Below, piece after piece: positions 11,382-23,700 of a DNA stretch of 64,000 nucleotides. A program made the translations under genes and the position numbers. A model generated the notes under the pieces. The model ran no database searches, was not told the origin of the DNA, and worked only from the letters and a program-made list of their open reading frames with translations. Source of the DNA: Siderastrea siderea (taxonomy: Eukaryota; Cnidaria; Anthozoa; Scleractinia; Rhizangiidae). Within the stretch, counting starts at the first letter, position 1. Every line of letters starts with the position of its first letter. The DNA lies in assembly GCA_964030785.1 (NCBI GenBank), contig OZ034977.1, positions 33,272,152 through 33,336,151 of the forward strand, read 5' to 3'.

Positions 11382-12102
11382 TCACGAACAAAATCGTTCA
11401 ATTAATGGCATTGTCACATACACCTTTTCCTTTTCATCTCTAAATTTAACTTTGTATTGCACTGTTAAACACTGACTGTGAATTCTGTGCACTGGAATGA
11501 ATGACACTTGTGAAAAATCTGAACACCATACTTCCAGAGGCTCAGGATACCAGTGCTTCTCAGGGTGGCTCATGAACCAACCAACCACAGCAAGAACAAA
11601 TGTTAGCTTCTGTCTTTTGCCCTTGCCTTGTTTGATGACCACATCGTTAGTTAGGAATCTCTGGACTCTTCCTGTTCTGTGCTCTCCATTAAGCCACTTG
11701 GCCGAAACACCGCAGTTGCTGGAACATCTATATATGTTGCCATTGATTTGAACTCGGGAGAAACTCTCACATAGTCTTTGAGCACTAACTACCTCACAAT
11801 CTGGGTGCAAAGTCTTGTACATCTCAATCAGCTCAGACTATCATCTTCATCTAATGCAATTCTTTTGATAGGTGGCAAAGGAACAACCATTTCACTTTGT
11901 TTGTCACTAAAAGTTAAGTCCTCTGTTAGTGGATCCCCAGACACGAGATTTGACCTGTCAAATAATTGTTCTGGACACAGCATCTCGCCTACAGTGCCAC
12001 GCTGTGTACCCAAAAGCAGACTCTGAAATGTATTGTGCTCATCTGGGAAATCCATGATGCGCACCTCTTTGTCTCGAAGAAATCTTCCCATCAGCTGGAC
12101 AC
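11382..12102 (-). pseudogene. CACTA copy B transposase, exon 3 (C-terminal)
   Basis: Acceptor at 12103-12104 on the minus strand; the exon reads GVQLMGRFLRDKEVRIMDF and then the same C-terminal domain as copy A, ending at 11382. It keeps the sense codon that is a stop in copy A, but a small indel near 11825-11830 shifts the frame between the DEDDSLS and MYKTLHPDCEVV segments. The two halves are open separately (12118-11828 and 11822-11382). Confidence 0.75.
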
Positions 12103-12261
12103 CTAAAAAAAACCCCATACTATTTTATAAAACAAGACTACTGCAATGCGCCCTCCAATATTCAAGTCCCTCTGAATAACACAGAACAGAACATAAAGTT
12201 GATTTGGAAAGATGGTAATCACATTCTTGACATCAGGGCTGTTATTAAGTTTTGAGTCACA

Positions 12262-13067
12262 TGTTGCATTGATGTAGGTGAAAAGCTAAAGTCTTCACAA
12301 GCCCAGAGGCTCCCAACTGCCAGAGCTTTACCTGGTTTCCGTAGCGTGAAGCGACTGAGAGTATTACTACTCCCCCTGGATGGGATGCTAGTCCATTGCA
12401 GGTTACCCCCCAGCATTATGTCACCGGTACCTATTTATACACCTAGGTGGAGAGAGACAACATGGAGCAAAGTTTCTTGTCTAAGGGCCTCTTCATATGA
12501 GCCCGGTTGACTGGGCTGGCTCGGTTACCGAGATCTCACCTCACTCCCATTTCCTTTGTAAAATGTTAGATGTGTTCACATGAGAAGGCGGGTGGGCCCG
12601 GTTACCGAGATCTCCGTAACCGGGCTGGAACATTTCCCATAAGAACAAGCCAGCCTGACTACCGGGATGAAGATTTTTCAAGTGCGCAAGTTACTGCCGA
12701 AGAAGGATGAAATAAGTATCATTCTGACTTATCTTTTAGACTTTTTGATCAAAAATGATTTCTGGAATCAGAATGAGTGAAGAAATAATAATTTTCACAA
12801 TTGCAGGAAAGAAAATCCTGAGTTAATATTTTTGTGCTTGCTATCACGTAAACAATTTCATCTCGGTAACCAGGATGAAATTTACCATATGAACAGACGT
12901 CAAAATTCATCCCGCCAACCAGGCCAGCCCAGGTACTGGGCTCATATGAAGAGGCCCTAAGGAAACAGCACGACGGCAGAGACCAGGCTTGAACTACTGA
13001 CCTTCAGGTTCAAAAGTCCGACATGATCGCCACTAGACCACCGTGCCTCCGCTGTTACATTGATGTA
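12262..13067 (-). mobile_element. tRNA-derived SINE in CACTA copy B intron 2
   Basis: The same SINE insertion as in copy A, flanked by tgttgcattgatgta (12262-12276) and tgttacattgatgta (13053-13067; one substitution). The A-box and B-box motifs are recognisable on the minus strand near 13045-12975. It is split by the nested MITE. The shared position and target duplication date the insertion before the CACTA duplication. Confidence 0.83.
12484..12957. mobile_element. MITE nested in the SINE (copy B)
   Basis: Best-preserved copy of this 474-bp element. Both ends read agggcctcttcatatgagcc (left directly, right as complement), with TA at 12482-12483 and 12958-12959. The TIR extends imperfectly to about 38 bp. 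It is orthologous in position to 4206-4679. No coding capacity. Confidence 0.88.
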
Positions 13068-13599
13068 AACACATGACTATGGGACTAATATTTTCAGGTT
13101 GAACTAGTGAGCAGCACGTCTGGGAACTTCTTGAGTTATAAACCTGTTTTTTTCCTCCTAGGTGTTTCAATTTGTGTGACTAATGCGCACTTCATAAGGG
13201 AGTTCTACAATACAACTTTCATATAGTATGCCTTTATATATACCTAAAAACGGACTACATTTTACATTGCACAACCCCGTCGTTTTGTGTCTAGGAAAAA
13301 GGTGGAAAGAAAATAAAACAGTTTTACAACTCAAGACTAGTTGAACCTTAAAAAGAAAGAGTAGGAAAGTGATGACAAAAAAAATTCAACTTGTTAGATG
13401 CCTGTTAGCCAGGGCTGCATTACACTCTATCCCGGTATACAGAATTAATGAAATTAAAAAATCACAAAATTTTTGTTCATCGATTGGTCATAAATTTCCA
13501 ATATCAGTCGCTTAATTAATATCGTAATTGATTGTTGATTTCATAGATTGTGTACGCCAGGACTCAACACACTGCTACACATGTATGACAGCCACTTAC

Positions 13600-14351
13600 C
13601 AGTGTTGTGATTGTTCTTGTGATATGATCCAAGGATACCATTATACCTCTCAAAGGAGAAACACCAGAATGGGTAGACTGGTCCCTAGTCTCTGATGCAA
13701 TCCACAAGATGACAACTCTAGTGCATGTTTGGAGTGCACCTCTCACCTCATTGTTTAAAAAACTCTTTGATCTTTGATTCTGCCTCTGAACACTGTGCCA
13801 TCGTTATGGACTGACAGCCTATCAAGCGACACGCAGTTACAAAATACATCCATGCATCATAATGGTCCCGAGGTAAAATTCCCTTTAATGCAAATGCTGA
13901 ATAGTAACAAACCCAGTTCTTCCACTGGTCTGCTGTAAATCCACTGAATCCTGTGGAAATCTTTGAAGGGATCCTTCCAATTTCTGGCGGTGGAATAACA
14001 GCATCAACTCTCCTCTGCAACAAGGCAAAATGTTTATCCTTGATTATCCTTCTCCTTCCAAACCTTCAAGGTTGTTTTGGCCAAACCAAGGAAAAGAAGG
14101 TGCACTGGATCAATAATAACAAATCGCACAGCATCATAATATGGCAACTGAAACAGGACTGACTACTTTGCTCTAGTGTTGCGAACAACAGCGTTAACTT
14201 CTGTTTGGCACCAAGCAAAACGCAGAGAGACTGCATGCGTTCTGTGGAGCTTATTTGTTTTTTTTTTCCCAGGTGTCTGTGGCAAATCCAGAGAAATTGG
14301 GCTTCGACCCAAAAGAGGTCCGTGGAAACGTCTTGAAGTACTTGTTACAAC
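13600..14351 (-). pseudogene. CACTA copy B transposase, exon 2 (TNP2 core)
   Basis: Same splice borders as copy A (acceptor before 14351, donor GTAAGT after 13600). The stretch between 14023 and 13748 is open (RRVDAVIPPPEIGRIPSKIS through SEAESKIKEF). Upstream and downstream parts are frameshifted. It retains the segment deleted in copy A, but with an in-frame TAG there (after DCIRD, before GPVYPFW). The sequence around 13730-13750 is shortened relative to copy A. Not functional. Confidence 0.8.
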
Positions 14352-14870
14352 CTGAGAATTTAAACAATAATACTTATTCAGTCAGGCTTAAAAGTAAATT
14401 TCATGTACCTTAATAGCGACTGTCAGTTGCATTCAAATACTGTCAGTTTTGCTACTCAAGAATTTCTTCAACCACTCCCACTACAATGGACTCTCGCTAT
14501 TACGGACTTACGGCCACTTGATTCGGTCCCAACGTCACATTTCTATTGTTTTAACCCCCTATATAGCAGACACCGAATGTCATCTTTGAAGGACTAAAGA
14601 CATTTAAAAATAATTTTTCTGTCCTTCTTGCTTAATTTGCGCTTTTCTTTTGGCCATCAACTGAAATTTCTTCTTTCTTTTCTCTCACGTCCCTGTTAAC
14701 CATTTAAGGACATTTGGGACAGTCACTCTGTAACAAAATTATTTTATGTACAGTTGACAATTAAGCTTACACGTAGTTTTTCTGGAAATGATAAAACATA
14801 TTTCAAAATTTCACCTTTTTCTTTTACTAAATATTATGCTGTGAAATAATGATATTAACATTATAGGTAC

Positions 14871-15927
14871 CTTTTGCTGCTGAATGACCTGCAAATCTTC
14901 CACATTTCCTAGCAGCTGGTACATCACAGCATAATGCCAAGAGTTCGACCCGAACCTTGAACATGCCTCCTGGAAGAAGAGTGTCCGCAATGATAACACC
15001 ATCCCAGAAGTCTATCAGTTCATCAACGAAAGGTTTCAGAAAGGAATTGATATCACCCTTTGGCTCTTTGGGACCTGGTATAGTCCCCACTATAATGACA
15101 TTTTGCGGTTTAAACCTCTCCTCCCTTGGAAGATTAATCAGTGCTAAATAAATTACTCCACAACTGTGATTAGTGTGTTTGTATGGCTGACACCAGTCGA
15201 CATTGAGCATAACTCCAAGGTTTCCTGCTGTTGAGAAGAATGCATTTCCATCAGAATCTAAGAACTCTTTCCAAACTTTTCCGTCAAGAACATCAGCCAT
15301 GGAATCTGCTGTTGGCTTTCTCTTTCTCCAAGATTCACAGTTTTCAAGAAATCCTGGTCTCGTTAGCAGTGACCTCAGTGAATCTGACAACTTCTTGAAA
15401 CAATATAAATTCTTGGGATGGAGGAATAAGGATCCATTCTTTGATCGCATGTTCCTCATTAATAATACTCCACACTGCTTCCTTCTGCTTCTCTGAGAAT
15501 GATTTGGGAATAGAACAGGGTCACATTTCTTTGAAACAATCCGTCCGCTGCTTTTCCTTATCACACAGTCGTCAGTTTTGTATAATGTACAGCACTTTGG
15601 ACACGCAACAGATTTCTCAAACTCATCTTGTCCAAGTCCAATGTAAGATTTGGCCAAATAAAGTGTCTGTGGTAAGTTTTGTGCAAACTTAACTAGGACA
15701 TCCATCTTGGGCACATTTTCAATCATTGTTAGAAAAAGCCGAGAAAACTGCAATCGCAGAAGAATTCTATGATCAGAAACTTTATACAATGTTTGCCAGA
15801 GGAACAGGAACAAAACAAGGACTCTTGACCCTGATGAGACTCCGTCTTTCTGATGACATGAGAAAGAGTCTCGTTGCAAGCGAAAGTGAAAGTGATTAGG
15901 CCTTATCCATGATTGCTCAAAATTCAA
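14871..15927 (-). pseudogene. CACTA copy B transposase, exon 1 (N-terminal; intact frame)
   Basis: The longest undamaged piece of the transposase, open for about 350 codons up to the donor G|GTACCT at 14871/14870. It carries CPKCCTLYKTDDCVIRKS, LLTRPGFLENCESWRKRK, LNVDWCQPYKHTNHSCGVIY, TIPGPKEPKGDINSFLKPFV and ALCCDVPAARKCGRFAGHSA. The two breaks of copy A exon 1 are absent. The element is still dead because exons 2 and 3 are broken. The first codons (MNFEQSWIRPNHF) may be upstream sequence rather than the true start. Confidence 0.85.
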
Positions 15928-16349
15928 AATTCAAAATTCAAGAATTGCATACACCAAACAAGAATCCTGTGGCTACAAAGATGGGCCTGCGTACACCATA
16001 GGAAACTTAATTATTGTCAATCTCTGGAACGTTTCCATTTTTGCTATATATTATTATGTATTCTCGACACGTATCTCTGTTGAAAAGATGTCTTTAACTT
16101 ATTACCCATTTTATTGAATTTTTATTTGCAAATAGATTATTTTATTAAATTAAATAAAGTTTCATTGAATGATATACACAATGTCTTTATTAAAGGTAAA
16201 CTTTTTATCATTTGGGGTCTGTATATGACGTATTTATGATGGGATGGCAAAGTCAACTACGAAAGTATATATATTTAGGTGTTTACGCAACTACGCGTAG
16301 CAGATACCCATAACATTCCCCATGTGCAAGAGTGTACCTGCTGGAAAAC

Positions 16350-16881
16350 GAGAATGACAAAAAGAATGAAAGGTTTGAAGTACCGAATACTACAGTACCC
16401 AAGCGTACAAATATGCGTGATACACATCCACATCTCGAGTGTTCATAGGGAATTTGATACGCGAAAAGCATAAAAAAGTGGTATACTTTGGAATACCAGA
16501 AGAGTTCTAGAATGTTCGAGTTTTAATACCCCGCAACCACCAATGGAATACTCAAAAACCGGAAATACCTCGCATATTCGTCAGTATTCGGGCACGTACA
16601 GGTCAAAAGTGCCGTTCGCGAGGGTCGTATACGGACTTGAATACGTGGGACTATGTAAACGTATTTGAATCACCAGGGAACGCCAGCGTTTCTTTCGAAC
16701 ATTTCAACGTATTCAACAGGATGAAAATGAACTACGGAAAAACGGGCCGGATTCTAATAGAATACTCTCGGTGTACGTCGCGTCATGCGCCACCGAATAC
16801 CTCATAATGCTATTTTATACACTGCTTTTGTCGTTCCCTATTCGAACGAATTCGGCCCGAATATTCGACTTTTTGCGCAGT
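16350..16881 (-). repeat. CACTA copy B subterminal region
   Basis: Counterpart of 8030-8653, with the same GAATAC/GTATTC motifs and several deletions, ending at the CACTG terminus. 15928-16349 is the non-coding upstream part of the element; it includes a short triplicated caaaattcaa run near 15918-15941, and nothing else was recognised. Confidence 0.65.
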
Positions 16882-16959
16882 GTGAGTGCACCACTTTTTA
16901 GCGACTTTCAGCAAAGTGAATGAGTTTGTAAGAAACAGCGTTTTGATCCCTACATCACT
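16882..16959 (-). repeat. 97-bp satellite fragment, inverted orientation
   Basis: A truncated unit in the same inverted orientation as the first unit beside copy A (caccactttttagcgacttt, gagtttgtaagaaacagcg). It is cut by the minisatellite at about 16960. It confirms that the satellite edge was duplicated together with the CACTA element. Confidence 0.8.
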
Positions 16960-19417
16960 GGTTGGGTCATTTAAACCGGTTTTGTCATTTAAACCGGTTC
17001 ACTCTTTCAATATGGTAGGGGCATTTGTACCGGTTGGGTGATTTGATATTGTTGGGTCATTTGATGGGGTTGGGCAATTTGAACCAGTTGAGTCAGTTGA
17101 TATGGTTGGGCCATTTGAAGTGGTTGGGTCATCTGATATGGTTGGCTCACTTGATATGATTTGTCCATTTGAACCGGTTGGGTCATTTGATATGGTTGGG
17201 CCATTTAAACCGGTTTTCTCACTTGATATGGTTAGCCCATTTGAACCAGCTGTGTCATTTGGTCTGCTTGGGTCATTTGATATGGTTTGGCCATTTGAAC
17301 CAGTTGGCTCATTTGATATGGTTGGGCCATTTAAACCAGCTGGGCCATTTAAAGTGGTTGTGTCATTTGATCAGGTTGGGCAATTTGAACCGGTTGGCTC
17401 ATTTGGTATGGCTGGGTCATTTGATCCGGTTGGCTCATTAGATATGATTGGCTTATTTGAGCCTGTTGGCCCATTTGATATGGTTGGGCCATTTGAACCG
17501 CTTGAGTCATTTGATATGGTTAGGCCATTTGAACTGGTTGGGTCAAATGAACCTGTTGGGTCATTTGATATGGTTGGGTTATTTGAACCGGATGGTGCCA
17601 TTTGATCTGATTGGGTCATTTGATATCGTTTGGCCACTTGAACAAGTTGGCTCACTTGATGTGGTTGGGCCATTTAAACCGGTTGGGCCACTTGAACTGG
17701 TTGGGTCATTGAAACCGGTTCGCTAATTTAATATTGTCGGGCCATTTGAACCAGTTGAGCCATTTGATATGGTTGGGCCATTTGAACTGATTGGGTAATT
17801 TGCACCGGTTGGGTCATTTCATATGGTTGGTCCGTTTAAACTGGTTTGCTCGTTTGATATGGTTGGGCCATTTGAATCGGTTTGGTCATTTGATCTGCTT
17901 GGATTATTTGATATGGTTGCGTGATTTGATCTGGTGGGCGTATTTGATATGATTGGCTTATTTGAGCCAGTTGGCTCATTTGATATGGTTGGGCCAATTG
18001 AACCGGTTGAGTCCTTGATATTGTTGGGCCATTTGAACTTGTTGGGTTATTTGAACCTGTTGGGTCATTTGATATGGTTGGGTAAATTCGATCTGGTTGG
18101 TTTATTTGATCTAATTGGCCTATTTGAGCTGGTGGGCTCATTTGATATGGTTTGGCTATTTGAACGGGTTGAGTTATTTGATATGGTTGGGCCATTTGAA
18201 CCAGATAGCTCACTTGATATGGTTGCGTAATTTGAACCTGTTGGCTCATTTGAACTTGTTGGGTCATTTGAACCGGGTGGCTCCTTTGATATGGTTGGGC
18301 CATTTGAAATGGTTGGGTCATTTGATATGGTTGGCCCATTTGAACCGGTTGGGTCATTTGATATCGTTGGGTCATTTGATGTGGTTGGCTTATTTGAGCC
18401 CGTGGGCTCATTTGATATGGTAAGGCTATTTGAACGGGTTGAGTCATTTGATATGGTTGGGCCATTTAAACCGGTTGGCTCAATTGATATGATTGGGCAA
18501 TTTGAACCGGGTGAGTCATTTGATATGGTTGGGCCATTTGAACTGGTTGAGTCATTTGAACCAGCTGGATCATTTGATATTGTTGGGCCATTTGAACCGG
18601 TTGGCTCATTTGATCTGGTTGGATCATTTGAACCGGTTGGGCCATTTGATATGGTTGGGCCATTTGAACTGGTTGGTTCATTTGACATGGTTGGGCCATT
18701 TGAACTGGTTGGGTAATTTGAACCAGTTGGGTCATTTGATATGGTTGGGCCATTTCAACCGGTTCAGCCTTTTTATATGGTTTGGCCATTTGAACTGATT
18801 GGCTAATTTTGCACGGTTGGGTCATTTGATATGGTTGGGCCATTTGAATCGGTTTGGTCATTTGATCTGCTTGGCTCATTTGATATGGTTGCGTGATTTG
18901 ATCTGGTGGGCTTATTTGATATGATTGGCTTATTTGAGCCAGTTGGCTCATTTGATATGGTTGGGCCAATTGAACCGTTTGAGTCATCGATATTGTTGGG
19001 CCATTTGAACTTGTTGGGTTATTTGAACCGTTTGGGTCATTTTATATGGTTGGGTCATTTGATCTGGTTGGCTTATTTCATCTGATTGGGTTATTTGAGC
19101 TGGTGGGCTCATTTGATATGGTTTGGCTATTTGAACGGGTTGAGTCATTTGATATGGTTGGGCCATGAGAACCAGATAGCTCACTTGGTATGGTTGCGTC
19201 ATTTGAACCTGTTGGCTCATTTGAACTTGTTGGGTCATTTGAACCGGGTGGCTCATTTGATATGGTTGGGCCATTTGAAATGGTTTGGTCATTTGATATG
19301 GTTGGGCCATTTGAACCGGTTGGGTCATTTGATATGGTGGGCTCATTTGATTTGGTAGGGCTATTTGAACTGGTTGAGTAGGGCTATTTGAGCTGGTTTG
19401 GTAGGGCTATTTGAACT
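16960..19417 (+). repeat. 18-bp minisatellite, block 3
   Basis: About 2.45 kb of the 18-bp array. Within it, a longer stretch around 17840-18420 is repeated around 18830-19340 (for example the gatctgcttgg and gaaccagatagctcactt markers), a higher-order duplication of about 1 kb. It ends with three degenerate ggctatttgarctggt units and then joins the large array at caccatctcacgtagg. Confidence 0.94.
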
Positions 19418-19799
19418 GGTCACCATCTCACGTAGGCCTTCTGGTTGGTTAGATCTATTACTTTAGAGTGGACTGACGATGTCTTTTGTTCGAAGGCTAG
19501 CTCTTGCTGCTTTCACGGCGCCTTCAGCGGTCTATCTCATGTCGGATTTCGCTAAGGTTGCATTATCGAAACATGCAGAATATGTCAGAAAGAACTGCTT
19601 TCTAGTAATGAGGATTAACCTACGGCTTTGTCAGTGACCGATACTGGACAAAGTTTGTTATGCGTCAGCTGGATAGCAGAGAAATAGCATTTTCCGTCAA
19701 TGCAAGGTTAGTTACGTTAAACACTGCATGATGATTCCCAGATCCAGCGGTATGCTGCATCCACTTCCTCTTGGAAGGAAAATCGATAACGGACAGTCC

Positions 19800-20710
19800 G
19801 ATGTTTGACACGAAAAACATGCTCGATTGATAAATGATGAACAAAATTTCATAGTAGTGCGTGCCACTAATTTAGATGAAAATATTAAAAACAAAAGGAA
19901 GTGAAGTGCCAAAAATGTCCTTTTAAAGCCAAACGTTTCGGGCTTAGCCCGTCATCAGTGGCATATGAATCGACTTTCAAATTACGCGTGACAACAACCG
20001 TTGCGTGAGAGAAAATGTATAACGTTTGATGGATTAGAAGAGCACGCGCAATGATGGACACGCCCATGTGTAAGAAAAGTTAATTTTCATTCTGCGTGGT
20101 CGCGCAGTTCCAAGTCTGAAGATAAGCCGCGATTCCAGTCCTTTCCGGTGGATGTTATTACCGGTGCGGAGCTTAGTACAACTAATCTCGCCGTCGGTCA
20201 AAGTGTGGTCTAAGCCATTAAAGTGCAAAGGGGAAACTGGGAAATTTTTTCTCAATGCTTCTAAGGTTTTCTCCGAAACGTTCTCCGAGTTTTCGACCGG
20301 TTTCCCCGGTGTAGGGAGAAGGGCAGCAACGGCACGAGATGCAGTAAACTAAGTTGCTGGAATGGCAGCTGAAATGATCTTCGCTGTTGAGAAGTACAGC
20401 ATATTGGATGCTTGCACGGAACGGTACCAGCGGGATCTGCGGATTGACTTCCAGCGGTGGTGTGAAAGAACACGTTTGTAATGTTGTGATCTAAAAGATA
20501 TGCTAGGAGCGCGCCTTGAGTAAAGATAATCCCGGTCTTTGGGTCGTTGTTAGGGATCCGGGAAGTCAGTTCCAATGGTTCCCTCCCAGCTTGGGTGTTT
20601 TCCTCTCTGTGGCTATAGGTGGTGTCGTGCCTGTTGATACTGCTTATTTTCCTCAGAACTTATGGAGTAAGTCAGAGGGAGAGCCTTGATCTTGAAAGAA
20701 GCAACACATC
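19800..20710 (-). mobile_element. Penelope-like element fragment P1
   Basis: Minus-strand 3' part of a Penelope-like retroelement. 20575-20261 encodes NDPKTGIIFTQGALLAY and AGSQSADPAGTVPCKHPICC, the region after the RT core with its Cys cluster. A shifted frame encodes the LVYCISC...GETG part of the GIY-YIG endonuclease. 20255-20034 encodes FNGLDHTLTDGEISCTKL and RLGTARPRRMKINFSY, the C-terminal end. The non-coding tail follows at 20030-19800. RT catalytic motifs are not included. It sits in the array unit between two copies of the catggtcgat region. Confidence 0.75.
19930..19963 (-). ncRNA. hammerhead-ribozyme-like core in P1
   Basis: On the minus strand: CTGATGA (19958-19952), a GC hairpin cgggctaagcccg (stem II), then GAAA (19939-19936). 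This is the invariant core order of a hammerhead ribozyme, and Penelope-like elements are known to carry such motifs. I could not assign stem III or the cleavage triplet, so activity is unproven. Confidence 0.5.
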
Positions 20711-23700
20711 TCTTGCGCCCTAGAACATGGTCCATGCAGCGATGAAGCCACGGCAACTGACTTGAACGGGTAAAACGCTGCAGTACCAGCTATTGCAGAG
20801 AGGAGGTAATAGGTGAATCCAGGAGGAAGCTCATTTGCAGTGGTCCGATGTGAGCCAGGCTTCGCCAGCCGAGGTCTCTCAGTTCTAATTCTTTCCAGCT
20901 TATACCAAGTACAGTGTATCCCAGAGCCAGCACCTCAAGCTGACATCCCTTTTTTCATCGATGACGCGAACTTTCTCGATGACCATCTCACGGCGGCCTC
21001 TTGGGTTTTGGTTTACACCGCACCGACGATGTTTTTTGTTCGGAGGTTAGCTTGTGCTTCACTCGCCGCCCGTTCAGCAGTGTATGCCAGGCCGAATTTC
21101 CACTATTGTTACATTTCCGAAACATGCTGGGCAGATCTATCAATGCACACCGCACTGTCGATGTCTTCTCTTTGGAGCCTAGCTTCTGCTTCAGTCGCAG
21201 GCCCTTCAGGAGTCTATTTTATGTTGGATTTCAACTAAGGTTACATTTCCGAAACTTGCAGAATATGTCACAGATACCGGAAGCATTATAAAAAAGGTAA
21301 GTTGTCCTATCCGTGGAATCTCCTCAAAAAACTGCTTTCTAGTAACGACTTCGTCAGTGACCGATAATGGAAAAACTTTGTTATGCGTCAGCAGGACAGC
21401 AGAGAGATAGCATTCTTCGTCAATGCACGGTTAGTTACGTTAAGCACTGCACTATTATTCCCAGATCCAGTTGAATGCTGCACCCACTTTCTCTTGGAGA
21501 AACATAATCGTTAGCGTCTGAGTTTTCTTGGAGAGTCTGCTGTTTGACAAGAACATGGTCCGCGCTCCGATGAAGCCAGGCCAACTGACTTCAACCGGTA
21601 AAGCGCTGCAAGACCAGTTTTTAAAAGAAGAGGTAATAGGTCAATCCAGGAGGAAGCTGATTCGCGTGGCTCGATGTGAGGAAGGCTTCGACAGGTGAGT
21701 TTTCTCTGTTCTGCCTCTTTGCACCTTATACCAAGTACAGTGTTTAGCAAAGTCCAGCAGCTCAAGCTTACCTCCTTTTTTCATCGATGACGCGAACCTC
21801 CTTGATGTCCATCTCACGGCGGCCTTTTGGTTCCTGCGCCTAAAGCAAACGATGTACTTTATTGCTTATCCAGATATGTAACTTTACACCGCACTGACGA
21901 TGTCGTTTGTTCGGAGGCTAGGTTCTCCTTATTTGACGGCCTCTTCAGCTGTCTATCTCATGTCGGATTTTAACTAAGGATACATTTGCGAAGTATGCAG
22001 AATAAGTCAAACACACCGGAAGCACCTTAAAAGCGGCAAGTTGACGTGTTCCTGGAATCTCCTGAGAAACTGCTTTTTAGTAATGAAGATTAACCTACGA
22101 CTTTGTCAGTGACCAATAATGGCAAAACCTTGTTGTGGGTCAGCTGGATAGCAAAGAAATAGCATTCTTCGTCACTGCAAGGCTAGTTACGTTAAGCACT
22201 GAATCATGATTCCCAGATCCAGTTGAATGCGGCATCCACTTTCTCTTGGAGAAACATAATCGTTAGCATCTAAGGTTTCTTGGAGAGTCAGATGTTTGGC
22301 AAAAGGAACATGGTCGAGGCAGCGATGAAGCCGCAGCAACTGACGTCAACCGGTAAAACGCTGCAATACCAGCTTTTTAAGAGAACAGGTAATTGGCCAA
22401 TCCAGGAGGAAGCTGATTCGAAATGGCTCGATGTGAACTAGGCTTCGACAGTTGAGTTTTCTCTTATTCCAAGTACAGTGCTTAGCTAGGTGTAGCAGCT
22501 CAAACTGACCTCCTTTTTTCATCGATGACGCAAGCCTCCTAGGTGACCGTCTCACGGGGGCCTTTTGGTTCCCGCGCGAAAGGCCAGCGACGTAATTTAT
22601 TGTTGGGCCAGATCTATCACTTTACACGGCACCGACGATGTCTTTTGTTAATAGGCTAGCTTGTGCTTCAGTCTCGGCCCGTTCAGCAGTCTATGTTACA
22701 TTTCCGAAACATGCAGAACATGTCAAAGACACTGGGGGCATTTTAATAAAAACGGTTATTTGACCGTTCTCTAGAATCTGTTGAAAATCCTACATTCCAG
22801 TAATTAAGAATAACTTACGACATTGCTAAGTACCCGATAATGGACAAACTTTGTTATGCCTCAGCTGAATAGCAGAGAAATAGCATTCTTGGTCAATACA
22901 AGATTAGTTACGTTAAGCCCTGTATGCTGATTCCGAAAACCAGTTGAATGCTGCATCCACTTTCTCTTGGTGAAACATAATCGTTAGCTGCATAGCTCTC
23001 TTGGAGAGTCCCATGTTTCACAGGAAGGACATGCTTGATGCAGCGATAAAGGCACGGCAACTGACTTAAACGGGTAAAACGCTGCAGGATCAGCTTTTGG
23101 AGAGGAGAGGTAATAGGGCGATCCAGGACGCTAATTCGCAATGGCTCGTTGGAGCAAGGCTTCGCCAACTGAGTTTCCTCTGTTCTACCTCCCTCCAGCT
23201 TATGCCACGTATAGTGCTTAGCAAAGCCAGCCGCCCAAGCTGACGTCCTTTTTTCATCAAGGACGCGAATCTCCTCGGCGACCGTCTCACGAAGGTTTTT
23301 TGGTTCCTGCGCGAGAGGCCAATGACCTACGTTATTGCTGGGCCGGAACTATCACTTTACTGGGTACCGACGATGTCTTTTGTTAGCAGGCTAGCTTGTG
23401 AATCAGTCACGACCCGTTCAGCAGTCTATGTCGGGCGGTATATCAACTAACGTATATGTAAAATATGTGAAACACCGGAAGCATTATAAAAGCGGCTATT
23501 TGACCTGTCTCAGGAATCCCTTAAAAAAATACTTTGTAGTAATAAACAATTACCTAAGTCATTGACCGATCCAGGAGAAGCTGATTCGCGGCGGCTTAAT
23601 GTGACGAAGGCTTCGGCAGCTGATTTTTCTGTTCTTACTCTTTCCAGCTTATACTAAGGACAGTGCTTAGCAAAGCCAGCATGTCAAGCTGACGTTCGTT

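Larger units (their letters stand above)
11058..16881 (-). mobile_element. EnSpm/CACTA-like DNA transposon, copy B (decayed)
   Basis: Colinear duplicate of copy A, about 8.28 kb to its right, with the same three exons, introns, SINE and MITE. Its 5' terminus on the minus strand starts CACTGCGCAAAAAGTCG at about 16881. Because the flanking minisatellite and 97-bp satellite are also shared, the copy arose by segmental tandem duplication rather than independent transposition. Its lesions differ from those of copy A. Confidence 0.8.

Noticed and set aside
17102..19346. Possible Gln/Pro-rich structural protein gene on the minus strand
   Set aside because: The repeats resemble secreted structural proteins at first sight, but there is no signal peptide, no unique flanking exon and no frame preference.
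20813..21238. 141-codon plus-strand ORF and its partner near 48.0 kb
   Set aside because: Made of ordinary array sequence. The partner is fragmented and no domain is visible.
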